The translations under genes were made by a program, and so were the position numbers. The notes under the pieces are model-generated. The model was not told the origin of the DNA. It worked only from the letters and a program-made list of their open reading frames with translations, and did not search any database. Shown in pieces: positions 52,101-64,000 of a DNA stretch of 64,000 nt. The DNA comes from Phalacrocorax aristotelis. Its lineage: Eukaryota; Chordata; Aves; Suliformes; Phalacrocoracidae. The stretch is taken from the NCBI RefSeq assembly GCF_949628215.1, contig NC_134282.1, positions 9,794,223-9,858,222 on the forward strand, given 5' to 3'. Every line of letters begins with the position of its first letter. Within the stretch, counting starts at the first letter, position 1.

Positions 52101-52889
52101 GAATTTCAGTACCATGAGAGTTTGTCAATGTCTGATGACAACAAAATTTAGTGCTATAAAAATAGGTAATGATGTTCTGCTGTTACTGAAGGGACCTTCT
52201 AACCAGCTCCTCTGGTACTCCTTTAGAGAGACATAGCCAAACCACTTACAGCTATGGGATTAACTCCCAGCCAAGGTCACTGTTAGCAAAGGGATATATA
52301 GCCCCTGAGATCTGGTTAGGTACCACTGAGCTTATGTTGGATGAGTATTTTATAGAAAAAACTGTGCTGTACCCGTGGAACAGAAAAATGATGGGAGCCA
52401 TGGGTTGAGTTGCAAGATACATCCTGCATAGCATTTGTGTGCTTCTGAATTTTGGAGGCCTGAGCTTTGTAAATGAAACAGAACTAGAATCTGTAGGAAA
52501 TGTGCAGCTTTGATTAAAACAGACACTTTGAAAATACACTCAGAGTTAGTTGAGTGTGCGGATTTGCTTGTGTCAGAAATCTGAAACTCTGTAATGCTCA
52601 GGTAGAAAGAGGTGATAACCTTCATTCAGATTTCCTCTGGCTTCTGTTAGTGACTACTCATTTAAATAATTTTGTTAATGTGTGGGAAGCTCTTGTGACT
52701 CTGAAAGAGACTCTTCTGAAATCATAGTGCTCTGCCATGTACTAGCTAGGTGTGATGATAATTGAATTTTAAGGCTACAAATAATACTAAATGTTGTATT
52801 TTAGCATTGAAGTTTTATGAGATAAAAGTGATTTTAATAATAATTTCATAAGATATCTATGTAATGCCTTTCATTTTTACATTAGTCAT
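49161..52889. other. Non-coding stretch upstream of RAP2B
   Basis: The CpG island fades out over 49161-49500, and DNA becomes AT-rich after that. Apart from the 29-bp direct repeat near 49951, no exon or transposon is recognisable. A divergent promoter-associated transcript is possible here but not shown. Confidence 0.5.
49951..49992 (+). repeat. Direct repeat carrying two splice-donor-like motifs
   Basis: The 13-mer ctggtgagtactg occurs at 49951-49963 and again at about 49980-49992, a 29-bp period, and a partial third copy (ctctggtgatctc) follows. Each copy contains CTG|GTGAGT, a near-consensus 5' splice site on the plus strand, about 1.4 kb beyond the RAP2B promoter in the divergent direction. 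No exon was recognised. Confidence 0.6.
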
Positions 52890-53232
52890 CTCTACAGCTA
52901 CCTGGAAGGAGGGTGTAGTGAGGTGGGTGTTGGTCTCTTCTCCCAAGTCAGTAGTGATAGGATGAGAGGAAATGGCCTCAAGCTCTGTCAGGGGAGGTTT
53001 AGATTGGATGTTAGGAAAAATTTCTTTACTGAAAGAGTGGTCAGGCATTGGAACAGGCTGCCCAGAGAGGTGGTGGAGTCACCATCCCTGGGGGTGTAAA
53101 AAAACATGTAGACGTGGCACTTCAGGGCATGGTTTAGGAGGTATGGGGTGTTGGGCTGATGACTGGACTTGAAGATCCTAGAGGTCTTTTCCAGTCTTAA
53201 TGATTCTGTGATTCTATTCTATGATTCTATGA
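52890..53232 (+). mobile_element. CR1 LINE 3' fragment
   Basis: About 340 bp of the CR1 ORF2 end plus 3' UTR in plus orientation, ending in three ATTCT(A/G)TG octamers at about 53202-53232. Over roughly 52914-53091 it differs from the reverse complement of the 20.4 kb copy at only two positions that I could see, which places both in the same subfamily. A reverse-strand open frame at 52857-53048 is a shadow. It cannot be active because nearly all of the element is missing. Confidence 0.95.
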
Positions 53233-56200
53233 AGATGCAGTTCCATATACTCTTTCCCCTCCTTTCCTCTTTGGCAATGGTGACTAATGGACTTGATACC
53301 CTTCTTTGCTTTCAGTTGTACAGCAACAGTTTTTAGGTCCATGGTCTAAGTGGGCCCTACAACAACGAACTGATCTGGAATCAGATCAAAATAGGCCCTT
53401 CTCTTGTGGGCTTTGCTTAACCACTTATGGGCTACTGGGGCCAAATGAAAAGCACTGAACGGTGAATTGATCCTCATTTTCAGCAGAACTACAGGGTCCG
53501 AGAATGTGTTAATTTAGCACTGCTGCTGAGAAAATCCTGAGGGAAGTCATGGTCTAAGAATTATGCAAGCAGTGATTTCTCTTCCTAATATCTGAAATGT
53601 TCCCTGGATATAGAGATATGTTGCAATTCACTTAAGTTTTAATGACTTAACTGGTTCAGAATCTGATATAAAACAGTTAAACTGAGAAGATGTAGAATCA
53701 TTTGGGGAAGAGATGCTATTCTGTCACTCCCATACTGTTAAGTGTGACATTAATATTAGCAATAAACCTTAAGGTAAAGGGACAATAATTACTGAGGGAA
53801 ACTAAGAAGATTAAATAATATGTAAGAGTTCAAAGTACAGAATTGTAGTAAGTGTTTTCTGGCATCCGGCAAATCTGGAGAAATTTTTCAATGTTCATTC
53901 ATTTTGACTATATGAAATTGATCAAGATTTCTGGTCCTGAAGTAGTTTTTAATTCAGTGGTACACAAAGAAGTCTTTATTTTGGATTTACCAGTAGGATG
54001 ATTGTAGGTTTGTTTGGTGTTCTTTTGGTGGGGGTTGAGGATGGTGAAGACAACCTTCTGAGCACAAAAACTGAATTTGCATTAATTGCATTAAAACTTG
54101 CAAATACTTTAAAATGCTAATTTTATGCAATTAATTACTACTTGATAAACAATAGCGGTTTTAAGGTTTTGTGTGCATATTTGATCCATAAGACTTCCTG
54201 TAGCCTTTAATAGTAGCTAAAGTGGGTTTGGTTACAGTTGCCACAGTAGTGTCTAATTATATTTGTACTGACATTGAGTGTGTGTCTCTCATTCTGAAAC
54301 AATTACTTTAGTTTTCCTTCTTTCATTTGGGTTGCTCCTGTTGAATAGCGGTGGTGCATTCAGCGCTATGCAAGAGAGACTCAGCCCTAAAAATTTCCTG
54401 GCAAGCTTTAACCAAAAATCAGCAAGAAAAATTTACATGGTGGGTATGAACTTATTTTAGAGAGTAACAGTGGAAGCAGCTGACTGCTCTTGAAAATCTG
54501 TCCATATCCTGGCAGTGAGGGGTTGCAGATCTCTGTCGTCCTATCTGTTCTTCTCCTGCTTCGTCCTTCCTCTTTCCTATACCAGTGACCCTAAATACTG
54601 ATCAGAAAGTAATGAAATATATTGCTATAATAAAGCATTCTGCCCTCACGCTCTGCCCAGAAAGCTGTGCAAAAAGCTGGACATTTTTGTGTCCAGGTTA
54701 TGTGGTTGTTTATAAAAGTGCACTTGTTTTTGTACGTTCTATGCTACAGAAGATTCATATTTAAGAGAGAAAAGAACTTCCAAAATTCTTCATCAAAAAT
54801 AGCCTGGCATTCCAACAGTATTTAAATATAATAAACTTCTTCTGTACCTTGAGTTATGTATTCACATATAGAATTATCAAGAATACCTGAAACAAGACTG
54901 CCTGATGTCTGTTTATCTTAATCCAATGGTATTAGGTATTTGTATTCTAGAATCAAAATGCCTATATATGGAGTTAAATGAGAGAGTCAGTTAGGGTAGT
55001 TCTGTGGGTAGACTAGTTTTATTATAAGTGAAACTGTTCCATCTGCTCAACACCCAGATAATCAGAAAGAAACAGATAAGACAATTTGCTAAGTGACTCA
55101 GGCCAAAGGTACTGCTTAATGCTGTAATTGGATACGTGTGTAGTGGTACGAGCTGGTTTCTCCCCTGACTCAACCAGCTGAACAGTCTTCCTTTGCCAGC
55201 TACTTCCTGAGTAGGAGCTGATTTGTGCAGAGTCATCCTTTTCCTGCCTCTCTGTATTAGCAAGTCTAGCGTGCATGTCTTTGGGAAATGTAGCTCCACT
55301 GTGACTTTCCTCTGCAAAAAGATTCTCAAATGCAGAATACCCAAGTTTCATTTTTCAAGGAATAATAGCAGCTACTGGTGGGTGTAAATAAAAAAAAAAA
55401 ATTACACATAGAAGAAAAAAGTTCATTATTTCCAACAAGAGTCCTGCCAGAGATCTTATCACTACTGAAAAAAATCACCTGTGCTGCCAGAAGTTATTAT
55501 ATATCATCTCACTTGAATAGGGGTAATAATGCCATTTTATTTTAATTTATAAAGAATGTGTTCAATGGCGTGTTTATATCCCACTCATAGATGCGATGTT
55601 TATAGTCAAAATATGCATAATTGTCAAAGTTCAGGTCTATTTCTATATTCTTTATTAGTTATCAAGCCCCTTCTATTTACCACAGTAGCAGTTTACATAA
55701 AGGTGATGAAGATTAGGATTTTGGGTAAGCATACAAAACAAAGAGAGAATGCTTATCTTTACTATGTGCAGCAGTCAAGTTGTGTGTAGGTGTAGTGAAA
55801 CAGCTTTTGGAGCCGTAAATGTAATCTTGATAGCACTTGCATGGAAACAGTGCTATTGTATGTTAATGAAAATGGTATAATCAGCATGAAGTGAAATCGG
55901 TGAGTAATTCAAAAAATAAACCTTCTGTCTGCAGCAAAATCCCTTTTGTAGAAAAATGTATTTTCTTCATTGACCCATGGCATTTTGTCACATTGCAGTA
56001 TTAACTCTGCTGGCAGTAGTGTTCAGATACAGCAAAAAATTATAATTTGGAGAGTTTTCACTCTCTAATTTGTTTAATTCCTCCATCTCCTGACCAGAAG
56101 CAAAGAGCTTTGTCTGACAGTTTTCTGTGAAATTGCGAGTAATGAGTACTTTCAACTGTGATCTTATCACATTTCATAAGTGAGATGGGAGATTTCTAGA

Positions 56201-57073
56201 AGTCCTAAAGAAGCAGAAAGTGGTGTTTGCAGGTCACCAGGTTATGGTCTTTTCTTCCACATGAGGAATCACTGTAATAGTCTGCCTTTGGTCTCAGATT
56301 GGTGGTATTAAATTGTGGTCATAAGTATTGGTAGTTACTAAGGTCTGAAGATTATTTTCCTAACTAAGAATGAGAGAAACACATCTCATCTTAAAAAGTA
56401 CCAAACATCTATGGAAGGAAATCTCCTTGAAAAACCAGAGTTGTATTTCATTCCCTTTTCAATGCCTACATCTCCTATGAACATTGTAGAGTGATAGATG
56501 GATGCAACAAACCTGTGAGCCCATAGCCACAGTGTAGATATTGTGGAACTGGCGTGAGCAAGAGGCCAGTAGATGGGCAAAGCAAGTGGACCTGTTTCCC
56601 CTGTGTCCTAGAACAAGAGAAATAAAAATATTTATTCCATACATTAACAAGGAAAAGTTCATAGTGAAAATGCATAAAAGGTTTTCATTTTTAGGTGTTT
56701 TTATAGTTTTCAGTGGACAGCATGGAATTTTCCCCTAGAATGTCATTTAATCAAAGTATCTATCTGTTGAACAGTGTGTTGTGGTACATTTTGACTAACT
56801 GTAATAGCAAGTAAGAAATTAATGGCTGCTAGCGCGTGCTTTCTTCTAGTTCAAATTACCGTGACGCATCTGTCAAGGCAAACTCTTTCCATTTCCTGAC
56901 ATTATTTTTCTCAGTACATTTTTAAAACAGTGTGGACAATAGATCCACCCCTGGGTTCAGATGGAGCACCTGATGTCTTTATCATCCCCAGCTGAAAATT
57001 TCTACATCCACAGTTTGCCCTGCATGAGGAGCAGTATGACAGCTCGCTAGGCCAGTTCAGTGCAGAGGGAGTC

Positions 57074-57121
57074 AGGTTAGCCCAAACATGCTTTGTCAGT
57101 TGAAGCTAAGAGGGCTAACCT
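57074..57121. repeat. 10-bp inverted repeat with 28-nt loop
   Basis: The arms aggttagccc (57074-57083) and gggctaacct (57112-57121) are perfect complements. A stem of this length over such a loop could arise by chance. Confidence 0.8.
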
Positions 57122-58312
57122 TGCACCGAGCTACAAGGAGGTTGTCCACAGCTTCCTTTTTTTGCCAGCTTTCCTGTAGCCTCCAGTGCAGATTCAGTTG
57201 TAAGAGGAAAGGAGGAAACTGAGCTTTAAATCACAGCAGGTGTTTGCAAAGTGAATGTATTTAAACCCAAAATCTCCTTTTTTGCCACTTGATACAGAGG
57301 TGCTGTGAACATTTACACTGGCTACAAAAGGGAGATGCCAAGTTAGGAACACCGGTTGCAACTAACAAAGCTGAGTTATGGGAAAAATTTCACTTATTCA
57401 GCCACCAGGGATATCTGTATAAATTCATGTGTTACCTGACAGATCAATAAGGATTAGCTGACTGACTCGTTTTTCTCTGTCCTGTTTACCATATTTTATC
57501 CTTTAGGCTCCTGAGCCAAATCGGTTCATACTGGAGGAGACTTAAAATAGTATTTCTCTGATGGCAGTGACTGTAGAAGACAAGCTGCAGTTTGTGTCTC
57601 CAGGTTTAACAAGGATCACACAGCAATCAGTGGACAATCAAAGCTTTAAAACCAAATAAACGCACAGAGTAACCATCAAGGCCTTTTGCCTGCTTTTGGT
57701 TTTGTATTTGTGGTAGGAGCTGCGCCAGAGAAAGTTGCCACACAAGCATGTTTTGCTCTCTGTCTGAATCTATCCCCACATTTTTTCAGGAATGATGATA
57801 TTACTAGACTTGCAGAAGTGCACAAAAAATGCACCCATTTTTAGGCACTTGGTACAAATTCATAAAATATTTACAGCATGGCCCTTCAGGAAGCTGAGCA
57901 TCTCTAGGTCTCAGGGAGGCAGGCGAAGCACGGGTCCCTCAGCCTCCCGCTGACTGAGTCCTTAAGACTGCAAGAGAAAAGAAATTAAACTAGACAAGAG
58001 GAACTGCCTGCACAACTGAGCTTTATTTTGTAGTACACAGGCAGACTGCAAGGTCAGCAAATCTCTGCAAGCTATGTGGCCATATGGGCAATGGCAGTTT
58101 ATGAAACAATTGTGACAGATTTGGCAGCCTTGATGATGACCACATGCAGGTCAGTGAAAACCATTTCAATGCCAGTTGTACAATTTTACTGTTCAGTCAT
58201 TTGAAAGGAATATGTAAGACAAGATTTTAGAAAGGATGGCATCATTTCAGCTCTGAAACTTATACTATTCTTTACATTGTATATAAACTACCAGTGTAAC
58301 CAGCAGAGTTCT

Positions 58313-58331
58313 TTAGCTATGTCATAGCTAA
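58313..58331. repeat. Perfect 9-bp palindrome around one base
   Basis: The arms ttagctatg (58313-58321) and catagctaa (58323-58331) surround a central t. Confidence 0.9.
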
Positions 58332-58860
58332 TTGAAAACATTTGAGCTTAAATATTGATTGTTATTCTTTACATGTGTGTATTCTTGTATTTGAGTATTT
58401 TGAAGTAATTTTGGGGTAAACATATCAACAAAGGAGATAAGGGTTTTTTTGATAAACTAAGACCCATGATACGCTCGGACTGATATAAGTTATTTGCAGC
58501 CTCAATAGCCTTCAAATCTCTTGAAGTCCTCTACTTTAACAAAATGCCACGTCTTCTGATTGTTTTAAAGGGCTGATGCTTCTTACAGCTTGCTTACACT
58601 TAGGTTGTTTCTGTCTGGTCAAGGTTAGAGGGATCATTGTTGCTGATCACTGATTGTGTCACCAGCCTAAGTACTGTTTCATCTTTCAGGCCTTCAGCTG
58701 CTGGGCCAGATTAATGTGAACATGGGAGCAAACTGACTCTTGCAACACCTGGCCTCTGGAGATAACCCCACCCAGCTTGACTTCAGGCCAAGTCACGGCA
58801 CAAACAACCTCTGTTGTATTGACAGATGACCTCATGAGAATGAACAGATAAGACAAAATG

Positions 58861-59040
58861 ATGTTGATACCACTTGATCTATAAGCCATGTTTGATATTG
58901 TCCGCCAGGGCAGTCAGGAATGCTGATGTGACCACAAGCCCTTGGAGAATTTGTTTGAAGGCTGGCTATCATCACGTGCAGTCAGGACTCTGGCTGCTCC
59001 CTTAGGGCGTCATCCCCAGGCTGGATCCTGGCAGGCAGAT
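58861..59040 (+). mobile_element. Highly decayed LINE reverse-transcriptase remnant
   Basis: At 58873-58902 the plus strand translates as LDL-stop-AMFDIV, aligning with the LDFSKAFDTV motif of CR1/L2-type reverse transcriptases. About 130 bp further on, 'gtcatccccaggctggatcctgg' aligns with the nucleotide form of the VPQGSILG motif. Spacing between the two is about 163 nt against roughly 200 nt expected, so indels are needed. It contains stops and is long dead. The assignment rests on two short motifs in the right order and orientation. Confidence 0.4.
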
Positions 59041-62000
59041 TCCTTGCCCCACCACAGGAACCCACCGCTCTGAGTTTTCTGTAGGCCTTTCTGTATGCCA
59101 CGGTCCATAACTGCAACAGTAATTACAAAATATTATCACTCACTGAATGTGGGTGTGTTTATATTTCTGTATCCTTCTTGTTGCAGGTAGTTCCAGTAAG
59201 AAGATACCACAGGAGTACCAATGGCAGTAGTCCTGTCATGTGATAAAAATATACTGGAAAGACCAGACTAAAAATTACTTCAAATGTTAATTGATTCTGT
59301 TTGTAGTCCATCACTTAACGGGGCTGAGGGACCTACAGCAGGCTCATAGAGACAGACCCCGTGGTTCTTTATCAAGGGGATTGTGACTTACCTGAGAATC
59401 ATGTCTGAATGAAAGTAGAGTGATGTGGAGTCAGGAGCTGATCCGTAGTAAATGGGAAAAATACACAAGTTACTTTATTTACAGAGAGCATATTCCCCAG
59501 ACAGAATTGAATTCTACTTGTTTGTCCCACTTGCAAACAGCAAACAAGACATCTGGTCCTAGGATCTATTCCAATTAATCTTACTAATGCTTCTGTTCAT
59601 TTTGGCCAGTTCTCAGTTGCTCAAGAAGAGGTGAACTTTGGGGATCTCTTGGCATCAATGAAACAGATGTGGCATTTTAACGCTGCAAGCAAAACAAAAC
59701 GTCAAGATGGTCAGAGAGTTTTGGTTTTCAACTATACTTCAAGGTTTTTTTGCTTGGTTTCACCCTACTAGTGAAGCCTGCAGGCTACTTCACCCTGTGA
59801 GCAGATTCTTCTCCTGTAATGGCAAACTAAAAATTAAAACTAGATACACCATTAAAGATGGCATCCAAGGCACAGATGTTTGATAGTTATCCAATTTATC
59901 AAAATCACTTCAAATTCCAATTCTGTTCTCCCCAGTGCTGACAACCAACTTGATAGCCTCAGCAAATTTTGCATTTGGACTGCTGGCGTTCAAGGCATTA
60001 ATGCAAATACAAACTGCATTACAAATCTTTTTATATGTTTCCCAGTTTTATGGCAAACGATTGATAACTACTGTGAATACAATACAATAATATATCAACA
60101 CTGTTTTCTTACTAGAAATAGGGGGGTGTAGGAGAAGCTCTTCTACAGTAAAAAAATACGTCAGGTCCGCTGGATCCCACTTTTAATGTATGGCCACTTA
60201 TTTGGACAAAAATGGAAACTGTAGTACGCTGTGGTGTGGTTTGGTCATATCTATGTCTGGATTCACATAAGAAGTTTCTTACCAGGTCATTATCTTCTAG
60301 ATGTTTTCACAGACTGTTTAATGAAGCGCTGTAGCATTCAGCCATCTATGCTGACACTGAGGTGACTGACTAATGCAAATATATATGAGTCACTTTTGAT
60401 TTCGACGTTACCCAGTGCCTCGGTATCTGTCTTTGTACTGTAAACAACATATTTCGTAGTTTACATTAGATTGAATCCTTCTGCAAATATAAGCAAATAA
60501 ATTCATGGGAAGAGGAAAGTAAACTCTGGGACTTTCATGGCTGCACCAACAAATCAATTAAAAATAGTCTTTTGTTGTTTTTTTAAAACTAAACCATCCA
60601 GCACTGTAGTGCGTAGCACCTAAAGCAAGAGCAGTTTGGGGTCTTCACAGCCCAGAGAAGCGTGTGGAGGAGCATTTGGGATTTCACGATTGCTGGGACC
60701 TGGAAGGAACGTGCCAGTTCTCTGCATCATGAACTCATTCTGCACTGTCATGCTTAAAATAATTATTTTAAACTCCTTTTAGTCTTCCTGATTAAAGGCT
60801 CTTATATGAAAAGACTTCCCTCTCCCCAGAAGGACTGCTGTGGCAGGCTGTCAAAGAAGGGGTTAAAAAAAAAAAATTCCCATTTAGTTTCACTCTCGGT
60901 TAACTGGAAGCAATAGCATCTCAGATCCTTATTCCACAAGTGACTGGTCTGGGCATTTCCCTCCAGCTGGGGTGAGGTGCCAGCATTTGGGGAAGGGGCT
61001 GGCCCAGCTGTTCCTGGCACAGCTCTCCAGCTGGCTGACTTGGTAGGGCTTGACAGCAGAAAGAAAGGCTTTTAGGGAGTGCAGTTACTGGTGTTTACCA
61101 AGTGTGAGTCGTACTTGCTCTCTGTCTGCCAGATTCATACCTGGTGTGAGCACAGAAATGTCAGTACCTGGGTGCTGCAGTTAGTAGCCTATAAATACCA
61201 CCCAGAAAACATGAGTCATGCCTGCTGTGTAGGAACTGAAAGCCATTTCTGGGACTCCAGGGAGTGGAGGGAAGGGGAGAGTACTTAATATGTGGGACAT
61301 TTTATAAGGTGTGGTGCTGACTCAGGCTAGCTACAACTAAATCGTACCATTTTCCTGACCAATAAACAGAATTAACCAGTAACAACAACAACAAAATGCC
61401 ATGACTTAAACAATACAAAGTGGCTGTCTGCCATACTGTGTAAGATGACTGAGCACCAAACCTAACATCGTACTTCAGGAGGAGGATACAGCTTGGAGCT
61501 GTAGGGGTTGGGAACCACCACAGCAATGCAGTTAGCTGCTTCTGCAGTAACCAATATGGAGAGAATGTCTCGGCACATTGATTGACATGTGCCCCGTGGC
61601 TTTGGATAGCCTTACATTTATATAGAGATCTGCGTTGGTTCTCAGCATGTAGTTATCAAGCTCAGTCTTGAAAAGATTGACTTCTGTTAATAAATTGGTT
61701 GTATTTAAACTAAGTCTGCTTATCACTAGCACTGATAAAAGAGAGTACTAGACACTATTACAAAATCAGATCCTCCTACAAGAGGGACTGTGCAGAAGGA
61801 AAGAGTTGCAGCTGCAAGCTGTGCTGCATGGCGTGAGGAGAGGATGGGGTGCTTCCCCCATGCTTCCCCATACTCTGTGGTTAATACCACAGTCACTGTT
61901 GCCTCCACACAGTCTGGTGCTCTCTCAGTGCAAAGGCCAGGCTTTGCTTTCTAGCTGGATTTATGGAGAATGGCAGAAGCTGGGGCAAATTCCTTGCTGC

Positions 62001-64000
62001 TGCTTTGCTGCTTGCATGTCTGTAGAGAGAAGGCACCACAAGGGAAGACAAAAGTGGGTTTGCTGTTTTAGTGACAAACATTACTGCTCTGAATGATTAA
62101 AAGATTGCTATCCAAATGGCAAATTTGTTAAAAGCTAATTCTCTTCTTTTATATGTAACGCAGCCATTTATTCCCATCATCAGTAGAAACCTTATAGAAG
62201 CTTTAATTATATGTAATTAACTTTTTTCTCTCCTTTTTTTTTTTTTAACCAAATACCTAAAAACCTGTCATCTCAGAAAGTAAGCTGTGTTAGAAGGGGA
62301 GAGCTGAATGTGGAATCAAAGTCATAGTCTGTTCTTGCTAATGAATGTGGTCCACAGAAAATACACGCTGGTTTTTGCTTCACTTGAAAAAGAGCAGAGG
62401 CTCCGACAAAAAATATCCAGGATATTATTAACTTTACTGTTATATAGTGAATATAACTGTATGGGCTATTTCATAGTCCTAGTTACAATACATGAGGCAC
62501 TTGAGAAGTCACACAGTTAAATTTACTGGTGCTGTAAATAGCATTACCGGTGAGTCTGTCCTCTTCTATTGCACATAAGGGAAGGACAGACTTCAGTGCA
62601 GGGAGACTTGTCTGAAGGTAACATTGACTCATGTAAGACATTTTAGAAAAGAGGTAGGATTATGTCTGTAAAAATTAGATGACACACTCAAATTCCTCAT
62701 CTTCTGATCGCTATAGAGACAAAGGTCATTTAAATTTTTAATAGTATGGACTTTGCTTAGACTGTACCAGTAAAGGAATATTTTAAGGGAATTGGGAATA
62801 GTTCCTGAAGAGAGAAAAGCTGCACGCTCTCCCTGTCCCGGCCAGGGGTCAGGTGCTAGGGCTGTGAAGTTGCCTCTGGGTCCAAATGCTTTTTTCACTG
62901 ACATGACAATAAAAGCCGTACAAAGAAACAGATAAAAATAAATGCTGCATTTTCAGTGCAGGTGTTTTTGTGAGCAAAATTAAAGATGACACAAAGATGA
63001 GGAATGAAAGTTTGAAATACTGGTGATGCTTAGCTTCATGGTTGAAAACAAATTTGTGTCTGTCTGATCTTTTGAGTTTGAGATCCACTAAGATTTCAGT
63101 TACAGAGATCAAATGAGTGCTTATTGTAATGGTATTTCTAAGCCATGGGATAGATAGTATGGCTAAAGCCCTACTATCGTTTACGTAGTACATTTACAAC
63201 ATTATATAAACCTTGTCATGTCTTAGGATAGCCATTGTGTTCACGCTTCCCTGTCTCATCATGTGTCCATCCTCACTCCATTAAATCCAGTGTAGACTGT
63301 AGGGTTCTCAGGACAGAAGTGTGCTTTTGCAAATGCATACGTCTATGTGCAGGTGTGAGCACACATACGTACTGTACTCACCTACAGCACTGCATGCATC
63401 AGACTGCAGACCTCTTGGTGCTTCTTTTGCAGTATATTGAATGTAAGGGACGCAAACACATGCCCTGGGGATTCATGACAGGGCAGCTTGCTACCTGCAG
63501 TGTTTCGCCCTGTTCTGCTCTGAGAAGCTGCTGCCCCTGTTTCCAGTATGTGCGTGCTGGGCTGTGGGTGGCACCAGTCAGAAGCATCTACTGCTGCTGC
63601 CAGAGGAAGGGAAAGGACAACTTCTAGCAAGGCTCCAATAGGCAGTCACAGGCAGCAGTCTTTTAAATCACCTTGGTATGAGTCGTTAGAGCTTCCCTGG
63701 AGACAAGAGGCTCTTAAAATTTTATTTAGAAAAGAGTGTCTATCACTCTACAGATAAATGCCCAAAGTATGTCTTTTCCACTGTAAAGGAATTCATGTTA
63801 TATTTCTAAGTCCTGCCTATTAAAGGGTCAACTGAAGTGACCCTCAGTTAACAGTATACCAAAGCTTCACCTGAAGAGGATTTGCACTTGATTTAACTTA
63901 CCCTTGTAAGCCTCAGAGCCTACAGGCAGCTGATACTCGGCTGATTTGCCTGTCAGTCAGGGTGTAGCAGTGGCACGAACAATATGGTCGTTACCTGGGG
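59041..64000. other. Non-coding stretch to the window end
   Basis: AT-rich DNA with an ACA triplet run near 61380-61395 and a T run near 62236-62248. Open frames reach 130 codons (63235-63627, plus) with no family resemblance. No exon, RNA gene or transposon was recognised. Confidence 0.5.

Larger units (their letters stand above)
53233..58860. other. Non-coding stretch
   Basis: AT-rich unique-looking DNA; the longest open frame is 117 codons. The patch at 54060-54160 is dense in homeodomain and POU motifs (see findings). Two small inverted repeats are listed separately. Confidence 0.5.

Noticed and set aside
1-64000. P2RY1 or ARHGEF26 exons expected near RAP2B
   Set aside because: No open frame resembles the single-exon P2Y receptor or the RhoGEF domain. 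In mammals both lie hundreds of kilobases away, so their absence is expected.
1-64000. tRNA or rRNA genes, mitochondrial insertions, CRISPR arrays
   Set aside because: No internal tRNA promoter boxes with cloverleaf pairing, no rRNA-like blocks, no mitochondrial gene sequence and no regularly spaced repeat array were seen by reading.

Overview
The window looks like nuclear DNA from a bird. The evidence is several 5'-truncated CR1 LINE copies, three of which keep the ATTCTATG-type 3' octamer repeats, a GC-poor gene-sparse background, and one compact CpG island around a housekeeping-type gene. Turtle or crocodile DNA also carries CR1, so 'bird' is a strong inference and not a proof. Nothing here suggests a prokaryote, an organelle or an exogenous virus.

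Only one protein-coding gene can be supported. It is an intronless RAP2B-type small GTPase on the minus strand (CDS 47593-48144, 183 aa) inside a CpG island of about 2 kb (about 47.12-49.16 kb). Upstream of it, towards higher coordinates, lie two perfect CCAAT boxes exactly 30 bp apart and several GC boxes. These point to a TATA-less promoter and an ATG-free, pyrimidine-rich leader of roughly 350-400 nt. The 3' UTR runs towards lower coordinates, and its end is not resolved (candidate AATAAA sites at 45025-45020 and 44793-44788). As I recall it, the mammalian orthologue is also intronless and sits in a large gene-poor interval between P2RY1 and ARHGEF26. The roughly 45 kb and 15 kb of flank without recognisable exons fit that setting.

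Layout: 1-8.6 kb is AT-rich non-coding DNA with one old CR1 scrap, a G-quadruplex motif and small inverted repeats. At 8.63-9.46 kb a hairpin abuts a 22-base G run, followed by a CR1 3' fragment (+) and, at 10.2 kb, an older CR1 scrap. The stretch 10.3-20.4 kb has nothing recognisable. At 20.44-21.40 kb lies the largest CR1 copy (minus strand, still with its RT catalytic FADD motif). From 21.4 to 45 kb is a long non-coding stretch with unusually many perfect small palindromes, poly(A) runs and a short CR1 end at 42.5 kb. RAP2B and its island occupy about 45-49.2 kb. From 49.2 to 64 kb is more non-coding DNA with a CR1 copy at 52.89-53.23 kb nearly identical to the 20.4 kb copy but in opposite orientation, a homeodomain/POU-motif-dense patch near 54.1 kb, and a badly decayed LINE reverse-transcriptase remnant near 58.9 kb.

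I found no previously undescribed multi-gene system. The observations most worth checking are the twin-CCAAT promoter geometry, the excess of perfect palindromes, the inverted CR1 pair flanking RAP2B, and candidate conserved non-coding elements.
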